Assembly (NCBI GenBank): GCA_004835665.1
Contig: RBKR01000002.1
Location: 682,001 to 746,000 of the forward strand
Reading direction: 5' to 3'
DNA: 64,000 nucleotides
Source of the DNA: Phoma sp. XZ068
Taxonomy: Eukaryota; Ascomycota; Dothideomycetes; Pleosporales; Didymellaceae
In this document: positions 12,247 through 24,886 of the stretch, piece after piece
Numbering within the stretch: the first letter of the stretch is position 1
Layout of the letters: each line of letters starts with the position of its first letter
Notes under the pieces: generated by a model
The model's database searches: none
Told to the model about the DNA's origin: nothing
Seen by the model: only the letters and a program-made list of their open reading frames with translations
Program-made: the position numbers and the translations under genes

Positions 12247-12998
12247 GTCCGCACTTGGGTCGCTGCAAGGCCCGAACAAGTGTTGCGCAGGTCGAGATGT
12301 GGGTGCTGTGGTGGTAGGGTTGCTTGTTAGGGCAAGGCATCTGAACATGTGCAGCCGAAACGCGAGACGCGCTTTCACGCTAGCACGTGCTTCGCTTGCC
12401 AACATCGCTGCTATGGACACTGCCCATGTATGTTATCTTCAATCCACGTCGCTTTCGTTATTGTGTTTGAAGTAAAGGCTACCCCTTCATTATATTGCCA
12501 CTTACGACATCTTACACACTGATCACAAGGCAGGTTTGAATCACAAACTTTTAACACGCAGCGTGAATACAGAACCGCAAATTTGATTGTAAAGACCAAG
12601 AAACCCCAGTCAACAGCGATACCGCAATTACGGCCGTCTAGGCCCAGTTCCGAGTGCATAAGCTTTAGGCATTCTTCCAATGCTAGCTAGTAAAATCAAC
12701 GTGTGCGGCTCCAGAGCCTTGATCAGCATCAGGGAGGAATCTTGCACCTGCATGGATTTGATCTCAAGGGAACAATTGCCATGTCACGATCTGACCCTGT
12801 ACAGCCTGCTTAGATGAATCAATTTGCACTGGTATGCTTCCTGTTTGGAGACTCGTGTTGAGTATGCGGTGGAGAGATACAGGTCGCTCTCATGCACCAA
12901 TTTTGGACTTTGTGCATGGAGCAATTCAATCCACAGAGTCATCAGACGCAGGTATCCGAGCCAATTGGCAGAACTGAAGAGGGTGCGAAGGGAACGCT
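12247..12998. other. Intergenic region upstream of PNKP
   Basis: No recognisable gene. It lies between the 5' end of the PNKP gene and the 3' end of MED18, both on the minus strand, so it should hold the PNKP promoter and the MED18 terminator. The part up to 12420 is in frame with PNKP. Confidence 0.5.
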
Positions 12999-13909
12999 TC
13001 AACGGTTCTGCGGTTGGGCTTGCGCTTGCGCCTGTGCTTGTACCTGGGCCTTTGTGACGACTCCAGGTGGGGGCTTGTACTTGACCCGCGTGTCCATGGT
13101 GAGACGATCAGGCAATGATAGTTCTACGCAACCCCTCATTGATGTCTGAAATCTCTTGAGCTCGTTGACACCAGACTCCAACACAGATGTATCTTTGAAG
13201 TCTTGTACGCGTACCTTTGCCTCGAGTATATAGGTGCCGCTCTGATCCAGTAGCTGCAGGGCTTCGAATGGTGGAGGGTTGACCTTCGGTTCTGTTTGCA
13301 GATTTCGGACGCCGGGCTCGTGGAGGATGCGGTAGAGGAGAATGACGACGTTACCATGGACGAAGCGGTGTCCCTCGAGATAGTACTCGGTGACAAAGCT
13401 ACAATCTGGTCAGACATGCCAGCAGGGCGCAAGGGACAATATTACCGATTCGGTCCAGAGGTAGTCATGAATGCATGAGGGTCTCCCCCAACAAGATCAG
13501 TGTTGTTGGTGAAGCGTATCGTCACTCCTCTATCCCCAGTATCTGGTATATCCTCGAACAGCGTCGACCATCGCGGCTCTTCGGCGCCCTCAAAGTCGAC
13601 ATCAGCAGACAAAGTGTCACTTGCTTTACTGTCACCCCTCCCAAAATCCTCTTCTGAGAGCTTCTGCACCAAGTGGGTATAGTAGAGCTGGGTAGGCGTG
13701 GTGGCCTGTTGCTTCTGCTTCACGGCGACGGCCTGCGTTCCACCACGGCGCAAGTGAGAGCCGGGCTCTTCGGGCTCCCGCTCAGGCCTGTAGACGATGC
13801 GCCGCTGGAGCACACGGCGGGGCTGCATAGCAGCAACGCCCGCGAGAATCTTCAGGACCTGATCATGGCGTGCGGCCGACACTTGGCCGTAGAGGAGCAA
13901 CTCGTGCAT
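12999..13909 (-). CDS. MED18: Mediator complex subunit 18 (Med18/Srb5)
   Basis: Head-module subunit of Mediator, which bridges transcription factors and RNA polymerase II in the nucleus. Two exons, 13909-13446 and 13398-12999, separated by a 47-base intron, give 287 residues in frame. The start MHELLLYGQV and the following QVLKILAGVAAMQPRRVLQRR stretch are characteristic of fungal Med18, as is the second-exon stretch VTEYYLEGHRFVHGNVVILL, which belongs to the beta-barrel fold. The acidic middle (SEEDFGRGDSKASD) is likely a loop. The C-terminus ends in an alternating Ala-Gln repeat encoded by a short microsatellite. An ATG 45 bases upstream is in frame, but the motif starts at the chosen Met. 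The gene is divergent from KGD4, about 600 bases away. Confidence 0.88.
13010..13050 (-). repeat. Microsatellite coding an Ala-Gln repeat in MED18
   Basis: A run of six-base units (GCxCAG on the coding strand) encodes alternating Ala and Gln close to the MED18 stop. Such tracts change length easily and are probably outside the folded core. Confidence 0.7.
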
Positions 13910-14511
13910 CGAGTGTTTTGGGAGGAGCAGGGAAGGAAGAGCCGCACAACACAATCGATATGCAATTCCCGTAGGTCAATCGTGGGGACGATAAGCAACG
14001 GCGGCACGCAATTGGCGGGGAGGGTGTGCACTGGCAGCGATGCAGCAAACCTGGCAGCGGCGGCTGCATGGAGCTATGGCCCGGAACACCATATCTGGCA
14101 GGAAAACGCGATTTCCGCACAACGGCATGTCTGTTTCGCGCTGTGCCGTGCAAAATCGCTTAAAAATGGGCCTGAGCACGCCAGCAAGTGTCAGTCGATT
14201 GTGAGGCCATCTTCTCCGGGCGCAGGCGTGTGTGGAGAGGGCCGGAAAGTGGGAGAAATGGCGTCTTCGGCGTTTAGCGCATCGCAGCTCGCGCCGCGAA
14301 CGTGGATAATATTTATGCTCCATCATCGTCACATCCGGCTCCCCTCCGCCCTCTCCACTGCCTACGCTCCCTTCACTCTCTCACTCCATCTGCTGCCATT
14401 AGCCTACGCGCTTTCACCCAACACTACCACCCTGTAATCACCACCTTCAGCCTCTAACCAACTGCAACCGCCGACCTCGGCCCACGCCCACCTCAACCTA
14501 TCCATCCCACA
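13910..14511. promoter_or_regulatory. Divergent promoter region MED18 / KGD4
   Basis: A 602-base gap between two start codons that point away from each other must carry both promoters. Near KGD4 (14,330-14,510) the plus strand is strongly pyrimidine-rich, typical of fungal leaders just before the start codon. No specific factor site is claimed. Confidence 0.55.
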
Positions 14512-14925
14512 ATGAACGCAACCAAGGTCCTCCAGGCTGGCCGCCAGCCCATGATCCGCTTCCTGGGCAAGCGCACTACGCCTTCCCGTACGTGACATCT
14601 TCCTACGGCACTACGCTCAATTGCTGACAGTGGACACTCAGACATCGACCACACTCCTCAGGCGCACCCAGCCTCCCCAACTCACTCGCTCCCCGAGTCC
14701 TTTGCCAGCTACCGCCAGAAGGCCCAGCAGCATGGCCCTTTGAATCAGTCCCGGGACTTCTCCAGCGGCGTCGGCAGCACCCCCGGCTCTTCCCTCGGCC
14801 CAGTTGAGGCTGGCAAAGGCTTCTACTTCGACCGTTCCGAGCTGCCCGCACGCTTCCAGCGGATGACTTGGTCCCAGGCCGAGATCGATGCCATTGAGTC
14901 CGGCGGTGCCAGCATGTTTGCATAG
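14512..14925 (+). CDS. KGD4: 2-oxoglutarate dehydrogenase subunit 4 (Kgd4/Ymr31)
   Basis: Small mitochondrial protein that tethers the E3 component to the 2-oxoglutarate dehydrogenase complex of the citric acid cycle; older annotations call it mitochondrial ribosomal protein YMR-31/MRPS36. Exon 1 (14512-14587) ends CCTTCCC before donor GTACGT; exon 2 (14642-14925) follows a CAG acceptor. The joined frame gives 119 residues. Visible marks: basic N-terminus with IRFLGKR, DHTPQAHPASP, the conserved SYRQKAQQHGPL, and the end SQAEIDAIESGGAS, which is the family's conserved C-terminal motif. Length agrees with the family. The first exon alone looks like a mitochondrial presequence. Confidence 0.85.
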
Positions 14926-17900
14926 ATGAATCAGCATGATGAATGACAGAGAAGACACGCAAGGACGTGTCAGCATTGCACAAACACAAAACACGCGTCA
15001 GGTTCTAGATGATTGATCACGAGCGAAGACGAGCGCTTTGGCGCCATGGGATTTGGATGAACGAATTGAACACAAAAGCGAGATGGACTGGAACTGCTTG
15101 CGTATTATACCCTTCAAGACCGACATCTGGGATGTGGACCTGTTAAGGAAAGCCTTGGGCTAGGATTTAGGAGCATTCTGAGGCAAATTGAAGTGCCGCG
15201 TTCAACACTATCTATGATATAATCAATATCAACATTAAGATACCAACACCATGACTTTCGAGGATGGTTTCACATGCTGTTGCATCACATGCTGTGGCAT
15301 GAACGCATGCTCTCCATGCCGTACCCGTCTTGTCAGCACAACCACATGCAAGCACACCATAACACCAATTGCATACGTCATTGTCATCTGATAACAGTAC
15401 AATGCCACGACGTGAATCATGCCATAGGATGAAGAACGGTATTGTAGAACGGTCCCGGACGAAGGCGTGTCCCGGATGGGCGCGTAGAAACTCCTCAATT
15501 CTCCGACCTCCGCCCTCTCACCCGACAGGAACACCGACCCCACGGTTCGCACCTGCCGGGCCTACACTCCTCCATTGCCATCAGTCAACACCATTTCACA
15601 TGCCCCACGCCTCGGCTCTGTTAGTACACCCACAAACACGCTACACCTGGTGCACATTCAACCCACAGTTGGGCAGCTAGCACGCAAGAAAAATTGTTTT
15701 TGTGCGCTTAAGAGTGGAGTAACTCGCATAGTCGAGACTTGCTGGATGAGACAGTTGTTTTGCGCTGGTTAAAAGGCGAGAAGTGGGGATCAACGTAGAG
15801 TTTGAGGACAGGCAGCAGAGAAAGTCAAAGTGGGACAGTGGGATTTGTTGAATTGCTGACAGTGCAGTGTGTAATGCGTTCAGGTTGTAGAGAGGAGCTC
15901 CATGCACGGAGCTCCTCCACCAGATCAATACAACACTTCAAACATAGTGAAAACTATTTTCACAGCATTCTCGATAGCTATGAGCATGGAAATACGCCAA
16001 AAGGTCGTCCCCTAAACAGATCTTACAGTGGTATTCTATTGTCTTCATTGACCGAGCCAAGAGGTGAAATACTCCATGGATCGACCCTTCACTCATTGTC
16101 GATACTGTCGTAGCCACAGGCGTTAGTCTAGTAATTATCGATGCTTCCCATAATATCCGTCGGTGTCGACTGGTCGCGACTGGCCTCAGCGCTGCCGTGA
16201 TCCAGGTGAGCTACGTGACCACCTCGTCAGTCGACAGCGAAACGACATCGTAAAATCACCGTTTTTCTTGCTACAGTCCCAATCCAACCCCCAAAAATAA
16301 TATCGCTCGTCATCAGTGCTTTAGTAGTCCCATCAGCCACATGTTTGCTTGCACATTGCTTGTCGTCAGAGCTGCCATAGTCCTACCATGCTTCAGGTAC
16401 CGCGTCCGAGTCAACATGGGAACTAGATGCTGCCAATACTGCTGATGCGAATACAAAGTTGGGAGCTATCACGCGGTGCCATGGATGGCTTCATGTTTAC
16501 TGCCTGCCTTTCTCGAACTTATTGTCGTCTTACTGAATTTACTGCAGGCCTACGCTCCGGTCAAATCGGTATACATTTTCCGCATTTGGCTGCCAACTAT
16601 GCGCAATCAACTACGACCAAATACCGCAGCTCTACAATTTCTCCACGCAATCATCTGTCGATTGGGTGAGCGGATGATGTCAAACTCGCGCACGATCGAG
16701 ACGAAACTCGAGAGCTTTGGCAACGGCACCTACTCGACAACAGACGCTCGCATTATTGCCGCACACGATGTTGATAGCCCTGTAACTGTCAAACCTACCT
16801 CCGGTAACGAGATCAATGGGGACTATATGAATCCAGAGCGAGGGATTATTATATCTTTCTCTTTGTAGGTCACATCATCATGCGGAGTTGGGTTTTCAAT
16901 TACATTTGTATTCCCTCGCTCGCTCAAGATGAAGTGGAAGAAAACGGATTCTCCAATGGACTACCATAAGTCGAAATACTCAGCAGTGGAAGGATTCAAG
17001 CTAATTCAAGTCTGGCACAAGGAGTCCTAGACACACGCAGGGTATCCTACCTCTGCACCTCTGAACTGGAATTGATTCGCCATGACCATCTTGCACGCTT
17101 CTTCACTGACTATGCAATGTGATCTGCCCAAGATCCGTTCACATCTGGCCTGACCTAAGGATGTGGCCAGAAGCAATGGCATATAACGATTGGTCAATGC
17201 AGAAACATGGCTCGACATAGTGACTGGTGGTTGCTGTGAGTATACACTCCGTGGACGTGGTAACAAGTATTTTGGTTCTGAGCGGTATGAAGCGTGTTTA
17301 GTATGCCCAGCATCCTGGCAAGAGAAAACGGTGCCAGGCCCAGAACCAACCTTTTGGGATTTCTTCTCCCATTCCGGTGTCGCCACCCACATCGATGGCT
17401 GCAAGCACAGGTCACGTGCCATTACCTCTCACCGAACTACACAGCCTCACACAGGCCGCGAACGTGGCTGTCCAGGCCCCCAAGCCCGAATTATTACATG
17501 GTAGACCTTTCGAAACATCGCGGAGGTGACAAACAAAGAAGAGCACGTCCAGGCCTCGAAAGTCAGGACCCCCTGCGAAGCGTATCGCTGGCTGAGAGAT
17601 GAAACCGGAAGCCAGGGGTTCTTTGTGGATGATTTGAGACAACCCATCTTCATTATTGAAAGCAACAACAAAGCAAATACAGAGGCCTCTGCGCCCGGCA
17701 TCTGTGGAAATTATTCGGGCGCAACCGCGGTGATTTTGGACGCGTGGGTTCTCGTTTCATCCATCTCGTTCAGCTCATTGCATCTGCGTAACGCAGTGGA
17801 GAGAATGACGTGATATCCCAGGTTCAGCTTGTTCCAAGAGCGGCCGTAAGTCGGTGCCCAGTCAACGAGCGCTTGGACGGCGCGACCGTGCATAGATGTG

Positions 17901-18532
17901 ATGTTGCGGCTGAACAAGGAATGTGGATTGCAGGAACGTGCGAGCACTGCCACAGGCTCCAAGGAAAGAGTCGACGATCGCAATTTTTTGGAGTGCGAAA
18001 ATAGCTGTCGATGTTTTAGACTGCGGCTCGTGGCATCACAAGGACTATTGCGAAAGGGGAAGAGAAGATGTGATTGTACGATGTTTAATTTTGGTAGATC
18101 AAACGATTGCTAATTGAGTAGCCTCTAGATCTCCATGTTCAACAAGGCATATGGGTATCCATCCATACACCAACCCTAGATAAGTGTGTACACGAAGAGA
18201 AGAAAGAATGTTTGTAAAAGAGAGACAAGAATGTGTGAAAAGAACAGTCGACTTCTAACGACCAGCAAATCCCCATATACAACATGGGATCTAAGTGGTA
18301 GAAGTGACGTTCTGAGCGAACCAAACCAAAACCTCAATGGTTTATTTTCCTTGACTCCGGATGCTTGATCCGCTTGGTGCAAAACATAGAAGGCATATCG
18401 TAACGTGTCGTGCAAAGCGCTGACCAGCCTGCGCTAGCGAAATCTTGGGTATATTGATCATAGTGTAGTCTTGCTACACCGAGCTAGCTGTGCTAAAGGC
18501 TGGCAAAGGAGGAGAGGTAGTGGAGTTGGTGC
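14926..18532. other. Gene-poor intergenic region
   Basis: About 3.6 kb with no gene I can support. The best candidate is a plus-strand frame at about 16,476-16,868 whose last 60 codons have coding-like composition, but no upstream exons or family motif could be joined to it. Composition is mixed, without strong RIP bias. The right end should hold the terminator of the RlpA-like gene. Confidence 0.45.
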
Positions 18533-19375
18533 TTAGTTGGCGATGGACCAGCTACCCTGGACGCGAGTCCACTCGGTCATGCCAATGGCTTCCCAGGCAG
18601 CGTCAGAGAGATCAAGGTCGTGGCCGGAGCAGCCCGGGCACAGGTCCATGATGGTGGCATCAACCGACTTGCCGTTGTACTCGATCTTGATCTTCTGTCC
18701 GCACCACTTGTTGGTGGCCTTGCCAGTCTGAGAGTCGTAGGTAGAAGCTCCCCAGGCAGGCGCGGCAAGGGCGACGTAGAAGTCAGAAGCGTGCATGGGC
18801 TCGCCGCAAGCGCCGAGAGCACCGTTGAGGGGGTTGATGGTCAGGTCGACGCTGGAGAAGCTCTCGCCAGTGCTGGAGGAGCTGGAAGACTGCTGCTGGG
18901 CAGCAGGGGCAGCGGGGGCGGCCGAGGTGGCAGCAGGGGCAGAGGAGACGGGGGCAGGAGGAGCAGCAGCCTCGGTGGTGGTTGGCGCAGCCGGGGCAGG
19001 TGCGGCCGAGGACTCTACGGGCTTGGGAGCAGGTGCGGCAGAAGAGACGACGGGAGCAGCAGAGGGCGCAGCAGGGGTCTCGACAGGAGGGGTGTAGACG
19101 CTGGAGGGAGCCTGAACAGCAGGAGGAGTGTAGACAGGAGTAGGGACAGCGGCAGGGGTGGTCGACGGCTTGACAGAGCTGGCGGGCTGCTCGTAGAAGT
19201 AGCCGCCAGCGGTGGTGGTGGCCTCGGCGACGGGGACATCGTCGTCCCAGACGGTGGTGTAGACGATGACGGTCTCAATCGCAACCTCGGTCTTGGTGAC
19301 GAGATCGCGCTTGAAGGGGATGGCGGCGGCCATGGAGCCGAAAAGGACGGAAGCGAGAATCTGAGAGGACTTCAT
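18533..19375 (-). CDS. Secreted RlpA-like / expansin-like protein
   Basis: Predicted extracellular protein of 280 residues in one exon. It starts with a signal peptide (MKSSQILASVLFGSMAAA, followed by IPFKR, a possible Kex2-type site). Residues about 60-170 form a Pro/Ala/Ser/Thr/Val-rich linker, likely O-glycosylated. Residues about 172-280 form a double-psi beta-barrel domain: GALGACGEP, YVALAAPAWG, KWCGQKIKI, then VDATIMDLCPGCSGHDLDLS and a final WEAIG. Cysteines are placed as in RlpA/barwin-like domains. Fungal members bind or loosen cell-wall polymers and are often induced on plant tissue or during growth; enzymatic activity is not established. High GC and repetitive linker codons explain a long open frame on the opposite strand. 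Start: the only Met that gives a signal peptide. Confidence 0.88.
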   Translation of the reverse strand: MKSSQILASVLFGSMAAAIPFKRDLVTKTEVAIETVIVYTTVWDDDVPVAEATTTAGGYFYEQPASSVKPSTTPAAVPTPVYTPPAVQAPSSVYTPPVETPAAPSAAPVVSSAAPAPKPVESSAAPAPAAPTTTEAAAPPAPVSSAPAATSAAPAAPAAQQQSSSSSSTGESFSSVDLTINPLNGALGACGEPMHASDFYVALAAPAWGASTYDSQTGKATNKWCGQKIKIEYNGKSVDATIMDLCPGCSGHDLDLSDAAWEAIGMTEWTRVQGSWSIAN

Positions 19376-22300
19376 GTTGTCGGTGGTGGAAGTGCTGGTT
19401 AAGCTGGTAGTGCTGGATAGCAGGTGTTGGTGTAGATTGAGTCTGGTGGTGAACCGGCTAGCAGTTCAGTGTGTAGAGACTGGTGTTGGTGTCGTAAGGA
19501 CTGATAGAGATGCGATATCTCTGTGAAGGAGTGTGCGGGTGCAAAAGAAAGTGAAAGTGCTAGACCTCAAGCCTGTAGAGAGTGGACAGCGCAGGAGGCG
19601 GGCGGGTTTATAAAGAAGAATGAGCGATTGTGTTGGGTGGTAGAGAGGAAGGAGCTACGCCGTGAAGCGCAGAACGACCTGTGGGCTGGCGTGCCTAGCG
19701 CGCCCGACCCCTGGCAACGCACATCCTCCGCTCGCTTTCACGCCCCGCTTGCACCCTGCACCCTTGTCGCCTAGCAGCTGCCCCGTTCAACGTGGCCGCG
19801 CTGCACGTCCACGCCTTCGGCCCGGCTGCCTTTGATGGTACGCCGCCGCCTTGGTCAGACTCAACAGCAACGCTGGCGCCGTCACCGACCGTCGCGCTCG
19901 AGACTGCCTGCGCGCCCGCTGCTTTACCCCGGCAGATGGCATGTCAAAGGAACATGGCGCAGCGCTGCAAACCGTGCCCTTTGAATCATTGTTGCGTGCG
20001 ACGCCGAGCACTTCACGGCAGTCCACCCAGTCGCTGCCCACTGCGCCGTGAGAGGCGTCCAAGCCCGCCACTCGATGTGGTCAAGCTCTCAGGCACCGCA
20101 CAAGCTGACCTGTCTCATGTTTCCGCAAGGGGCAGCCTGCCGGCCGGGAGCCGACGAATCACGGCGCGGCCCTGCACTGATCGTCAGGAACGCTCCATTG
20201 TGCGTCTTACTCTGCCAGGGGATGGCTGTGAGCTGAGCGAAACACACAACGAAACATGCCAGAAACGGCACGTCTGCGCCTCGCCCACAATCAGTTGAGC
20301 GCAGGCACCAAATGCCACCACATGTCCGCCGCGAAACACGTGGAACTGCCAGAGTCGCTCCAAAGGGTTCATGAGTGGTATTATTGCCTAGAGCAGCGTA
20401 CTGTGAAAAGCCGGCTCGCCACTCACACGGCGTGGAGCCGTAGGCACGCAAAATCTGCTTCACTAGGCGCCCAGTCTTCTCTCGTCGCTCCACTGCTGCC
20501 AGCAACAGCCAAAAACCTGTTGTGCGCCGATTCGCGACGTAGCGTCAGCCGGGCGAGTCGAGCGTCAATGTGACAGCTCTCACCGGCCGTTCTGCTGCGA
20601 CTCGTTCGCTGTTTGACTCAACCCACTATTCCGCATCTCCACAGCTTTCTGGACTCTCGTCGTCACATCACCAAAAGCGCTCACCATGCGCAGGAAATTA
20701 CTTGTGGGTCTCCTGTACGTTGGGCGTTTTCCTACTGGGTGCGGCAGCCTTCCGCCGCGGCAGGGACGCTCAGAGTTTGCGCTCTCTGCTTGCGGCTTAT
20801 CCACTTATCGATACGGATAGCTACCCATCTCCACACGGCACGTTGTGGCTGCAGAAGGGCATTCGTTGTTCTGGGCAGAGTCAGAAATTTCCTTGTTGCG
20901 GCGTTGCACATGTTCTGGTTGGTGTCTGTACCCGCCTCGAGGCCACGCACTCCCTCACTGCAGAGCTAGATTACTGCTGGAGACTAGAAAACGTCAACAT
21001 TACCCTACAGCACCGCGACGAAGCCCTCATAGGCTGGGGTAAAAGGAATCCATGGAAGGCATTTGATCCGATGCTCGCTGCAAACGGCAAGGTTGTGGAA
21101 CACAATTCTAGACGTTCAAGCGCAGGCATGGACTCATTCTGTCCCATGGTTCGGTACTGGCCGCAAAAGGCCGTCTGCCAGTCATCTTGCATTCCACTTC
21201 CAACCTCCCCGACACCCACCGAGGCCGCCGACGATAAGTCGTCGGCTCTTGCATACACGAGTAAGACATCTGTCAACCTGCCATGCCCAGCCATCATAGC
21301 ACACATTTCGGCCCGTGGGGTGGCCGTAAGGTCGACCATGACACGCTGTGGCTTTGAAGAACGTCACCGTACCCTCGTCGCTCACAACTTGTGGAACACC
21401 GTAATTATGAGGCCGTGTACTGTAAGTTTGGTGCAGATTGAATCGGATCGGCGACCAGCATCTTGCTCCTCTGTCGATCAAAGCCAGATCACTGTCCGAA
21501 GCGAGTGACCAGGAAGCGCCTGCGAACACAGCAGTTCAATTTACTTTGGGTATATCACTTGCGTACGACACTACTAGGCCTGTCGTACACGGTGGGATAC
21601 TACGGGATCTAAACACCAATTGTGGTAGGGCAACCTTAGCAGTATCGACAGCGTTCAACAGCCAACCATCTATCGGCGCGAGACACCAGTTCCAAAGTCC
21701 ACGCCAGCACATGCGACAGTGGAGACCACGCGAGACCACATCATTACTCCTCAAGCTAGCGAGGTCCTGTGCACTTCGTATTGCTGACCATCGTAGTATA
21801 TATATAATTCAGAGATATTTGAGCACAATGAGTCTTACTGTTATTATTTTTCTACCATCATGTCAGTTGTTCAAGTTGGCCAGCACGCACAGCTTTCTGT
21901 CTCACCTGTTCTCGTGCTGCATACGCGACCATTAACCCCTCAACCGAGGAGTTGATGTGCATTTGACCGAGTCCCTGCGGACGACCACTTCAGTCATGCA
22001 ATGCTCACCTTTATCATGCAGAAAAAAGCAGGGTCTGGTGAAACGCTGACACTGTTGGCAGTCTTCGAAAGCAACACGTCATGGGCTGCACGTAACTCGC
22101 TTCGGGTCCGGCGCCATGGTTGAGGAAATGCAAGGTGGAGGTGAGCTAACAATGCATCTTCACGGTACCTTGGTGTGTATCCTCGTGGGATTTCGGCCAG
22201 TCCTTCCAGTATCTCGGGAAGATGGCAGATCCTGGAAGGACAGGCACGTCGCGAGGGCAATCCAGCTCCGTTGACCCTGGCAAAGAGTCTGAATATCATG

Positions 22301-24886
22301 ATCATGGGATTGCCAAACCTTGTGCGGACGGTCGTGTTGAAAGAGAAGAAACAGTTCGACCCCAGATATGCGGTATTTCGGTATATCCAGGAGTGATGAC
22401 CAAGCAGAGTTTATTTCACACTGCGCTGTTATTAATCATCGTGCATAAGGAACTGCATGTCTCCACGATACTGACTGGCAAGTCTGGCAGCAGAGGATGC
22501 CCCGAGTTGCGTCGATTGTTCATTAACCACGAACAGTCAACTACGGTACTCTTCTTCACATGCACTCAAGGGAACCCATCAAGCCCTCGGTACAGTCCAA
22601 GACATTGTATTCCTTCTTCCTCGTTGGCTTTGAGTAGTCTTGCATCATGTGATCTTGGTGGTCAATATTGTGCCTATATCGTAGCATTCTAATCCGGCAT
22701 TATACGTCATTTACCCTTGTCAACCGTTCTTCTCGAAAGTGAATTGGTAGTTGAGCCTCGCAGACTAGGTTTAGCAATGACCTCGCCGGGCCCGATTAGA
22801 TCTTCAACGCCCGGCGATTCGACTTGATGATTACATGGGCGATGGACGTAATTAGGATCTATGCCATTGTGTGAGATGACGCTGATGCTATCTAGCGTTC
22901 TGGAACTCTGTGTAGTATGAGATTTTGCTATTCTTGATCAAACTACCAGGAGTGGGTTATATGGATACGTTGATCTAACCACCCAGGGTGTCATCAGGCC
23001 TGCGGTCCCATTCGTTCTGACAGTTTTGGTTGCTCACGGACAGGACTAAGTACATTAATGGTCAAGACCATATTAGCAACTACTAAGTCTTCGAAGTGTT
23101 GCAATGTAGCTTCGCATTTTATATGCCCGAGCTGATCGACATCGGCTCAGTAGCAATTAACCTCTGGAATAAACCCAAAGCAAAATAGAGTATGGTTACT
23201 AGACTGGGTGGGACGGCACGACGCGCAGCTCTTTTCATGTATAAAAGTGTCACGTTTGTTTATGGAGTTAAGCCAGGGTGTCGACTCAAATCTGTTCGTG
23301 TTCCTCACGCTCAAAAGAAAACACTGGCAACCCCGTAGTCTATTTCTACACGACGACCTTCTATTATACACTCAGAGCATCAAAGCTGTACAGAGTACAA
23401 ATGCTCGGAGCATATTATATGAGCAGTGACATATGACATGCCCTTAAATTTCACAATTATCCTCTCCTCGTATACGAGTGCCGTTTTGGCGTAAATACTC
23501 GTTCACATCAGGTGTATCTACATATTCATCAGATTTATACACTCTTCCCACTCACACATGGCAACATTTTCCTGCTCAGAGTCGTTATCTTGCGTTATGC
23601 TCGGATGGGCATCTGGCAACATAGAGACAATATCAAACAGTTCTGTAACCTCCTCGTACCCACTGAATGTTGCAAGATATATTCGTTATTGTTCTGCAGG
23701 ATACTTTGTCGACGGCGAAACAGATGCTGTAGCTTGCATATGTTCGAATATCCTCCTGCTGTGGCGCAATGAAAAGATAGGTATGCTTTCGTAGATCGCA
23801 GTACTGCCATCAATATCAATTGAACAGACTATATGGCATGCATTGGCTCCAGGTATCTGGCATAATGTATGGCGACACACAACAGAATCCTTTACTTTTT
23901 GTAATCTTTAGGATACGACGTCTACTTTGACTCTATTCAGATAGTTAAGTTCAAGCCACTTATGTAATTCGGTATGCTGTAAGCAATCTGGGCGGGTTAC
24001 ACTCTAGTATTTGATCGCATGATATAGAAGTACAGCTGATAATAAGTACGTCTGAAAAATTGATAAATTCGGACGGACGATGTGATCATGTAACTGAAAC
24101 CAATGTGGGCACTGGAGTGCGAGGCTGCGTTTAGATCGCTGCAATAGCACACGAACACTTTCTAAACTAGACTTATTAGCACACTGGAGCACTGATGGTA
24201 GTTTACTAGTTTGCTGACAATGTAATCACGAAAGTAGGAGGTAGTATGAATTTCCCATAGCTTGTGACAGACGCAACAAGTGTTGGAAGATCACGAATAT
24301 ATTGGATTTGCTATGGAGCTCAAAAACAATCAAAGTTTGTACCAGCCACCGAAGACCTTATCCAAATTCAGACCGGGGTCGCTCTGAACAATTGCGCTGG
24401 CGAAAGATCTGGTGTTATCATTCTAGGATCATGTTTTGTTTCGCGTCGACCTCTGGTACATTCTGAGCAAGGAAGACGCTTCTTGATATTTCATGCAATA
24501 GGCTGGTCAGACTCGACTTTTCAGCGTGCACTGTGAGCGTTGAAAGGCGGTCACTCCTTGCGAACTTGTCACTCCACCTTGTGCCGACAAATTGGAAGCC
24601 ACAGATAAAGCCCTTTTTTGCTCACACTTTTGAAAGCATCTTTAAACATATATGCATGACCTTGAATCATGTTTTGAGGTTGACAACATGCATTGCTGCT
24701 AATTCAATGTTCTTTAGACGCAGTAATGGGATACTTGATTACGCCAACACATGGTCAACATCTACAAAGAAGATGTCAGGTTGTGATGGTAAAATAGACA
24801 ACTCATGCAGTGGACATGCAGATGAAATGGCCAAAGTCATGTACTGCTTGCATCTTGTATATTGCTTGTCAATGTCGAAGATACTT
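19376..24886. other. Largest gene-free interval (5.5 kb)
   Basis: No gene recognised. The left part to about 21,500 is GC-rich and has chance open frames on both strands; the longest is 312 codons at 20,570-21,508 on plus, without motif, signal peptide or homology that I recognise, and it is overlapped by long frames on minus. From about 22,700 to 24,800 the DNA is more AT-rich but keeps CA and TG dinucleotides, so it is not RIP-type. The first few hundred bases should carry the promoter and leader of the secreted protein. Confidence 0.45.

Noticed and set aside
18620..19402. 260-codon Gly/Arg-rich frame on the plus strand
   Set aside because: Mirror of the Ala/Pro linker of the secreted RlpA-like gene; low complexity and no domain.
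20570..21508. 312-codon frame on the plus strand as a firm gene
   Set aside because: No motif, no signal peptide, no splice context, and comparable open frames overlap on minus. Kept only as something to test.
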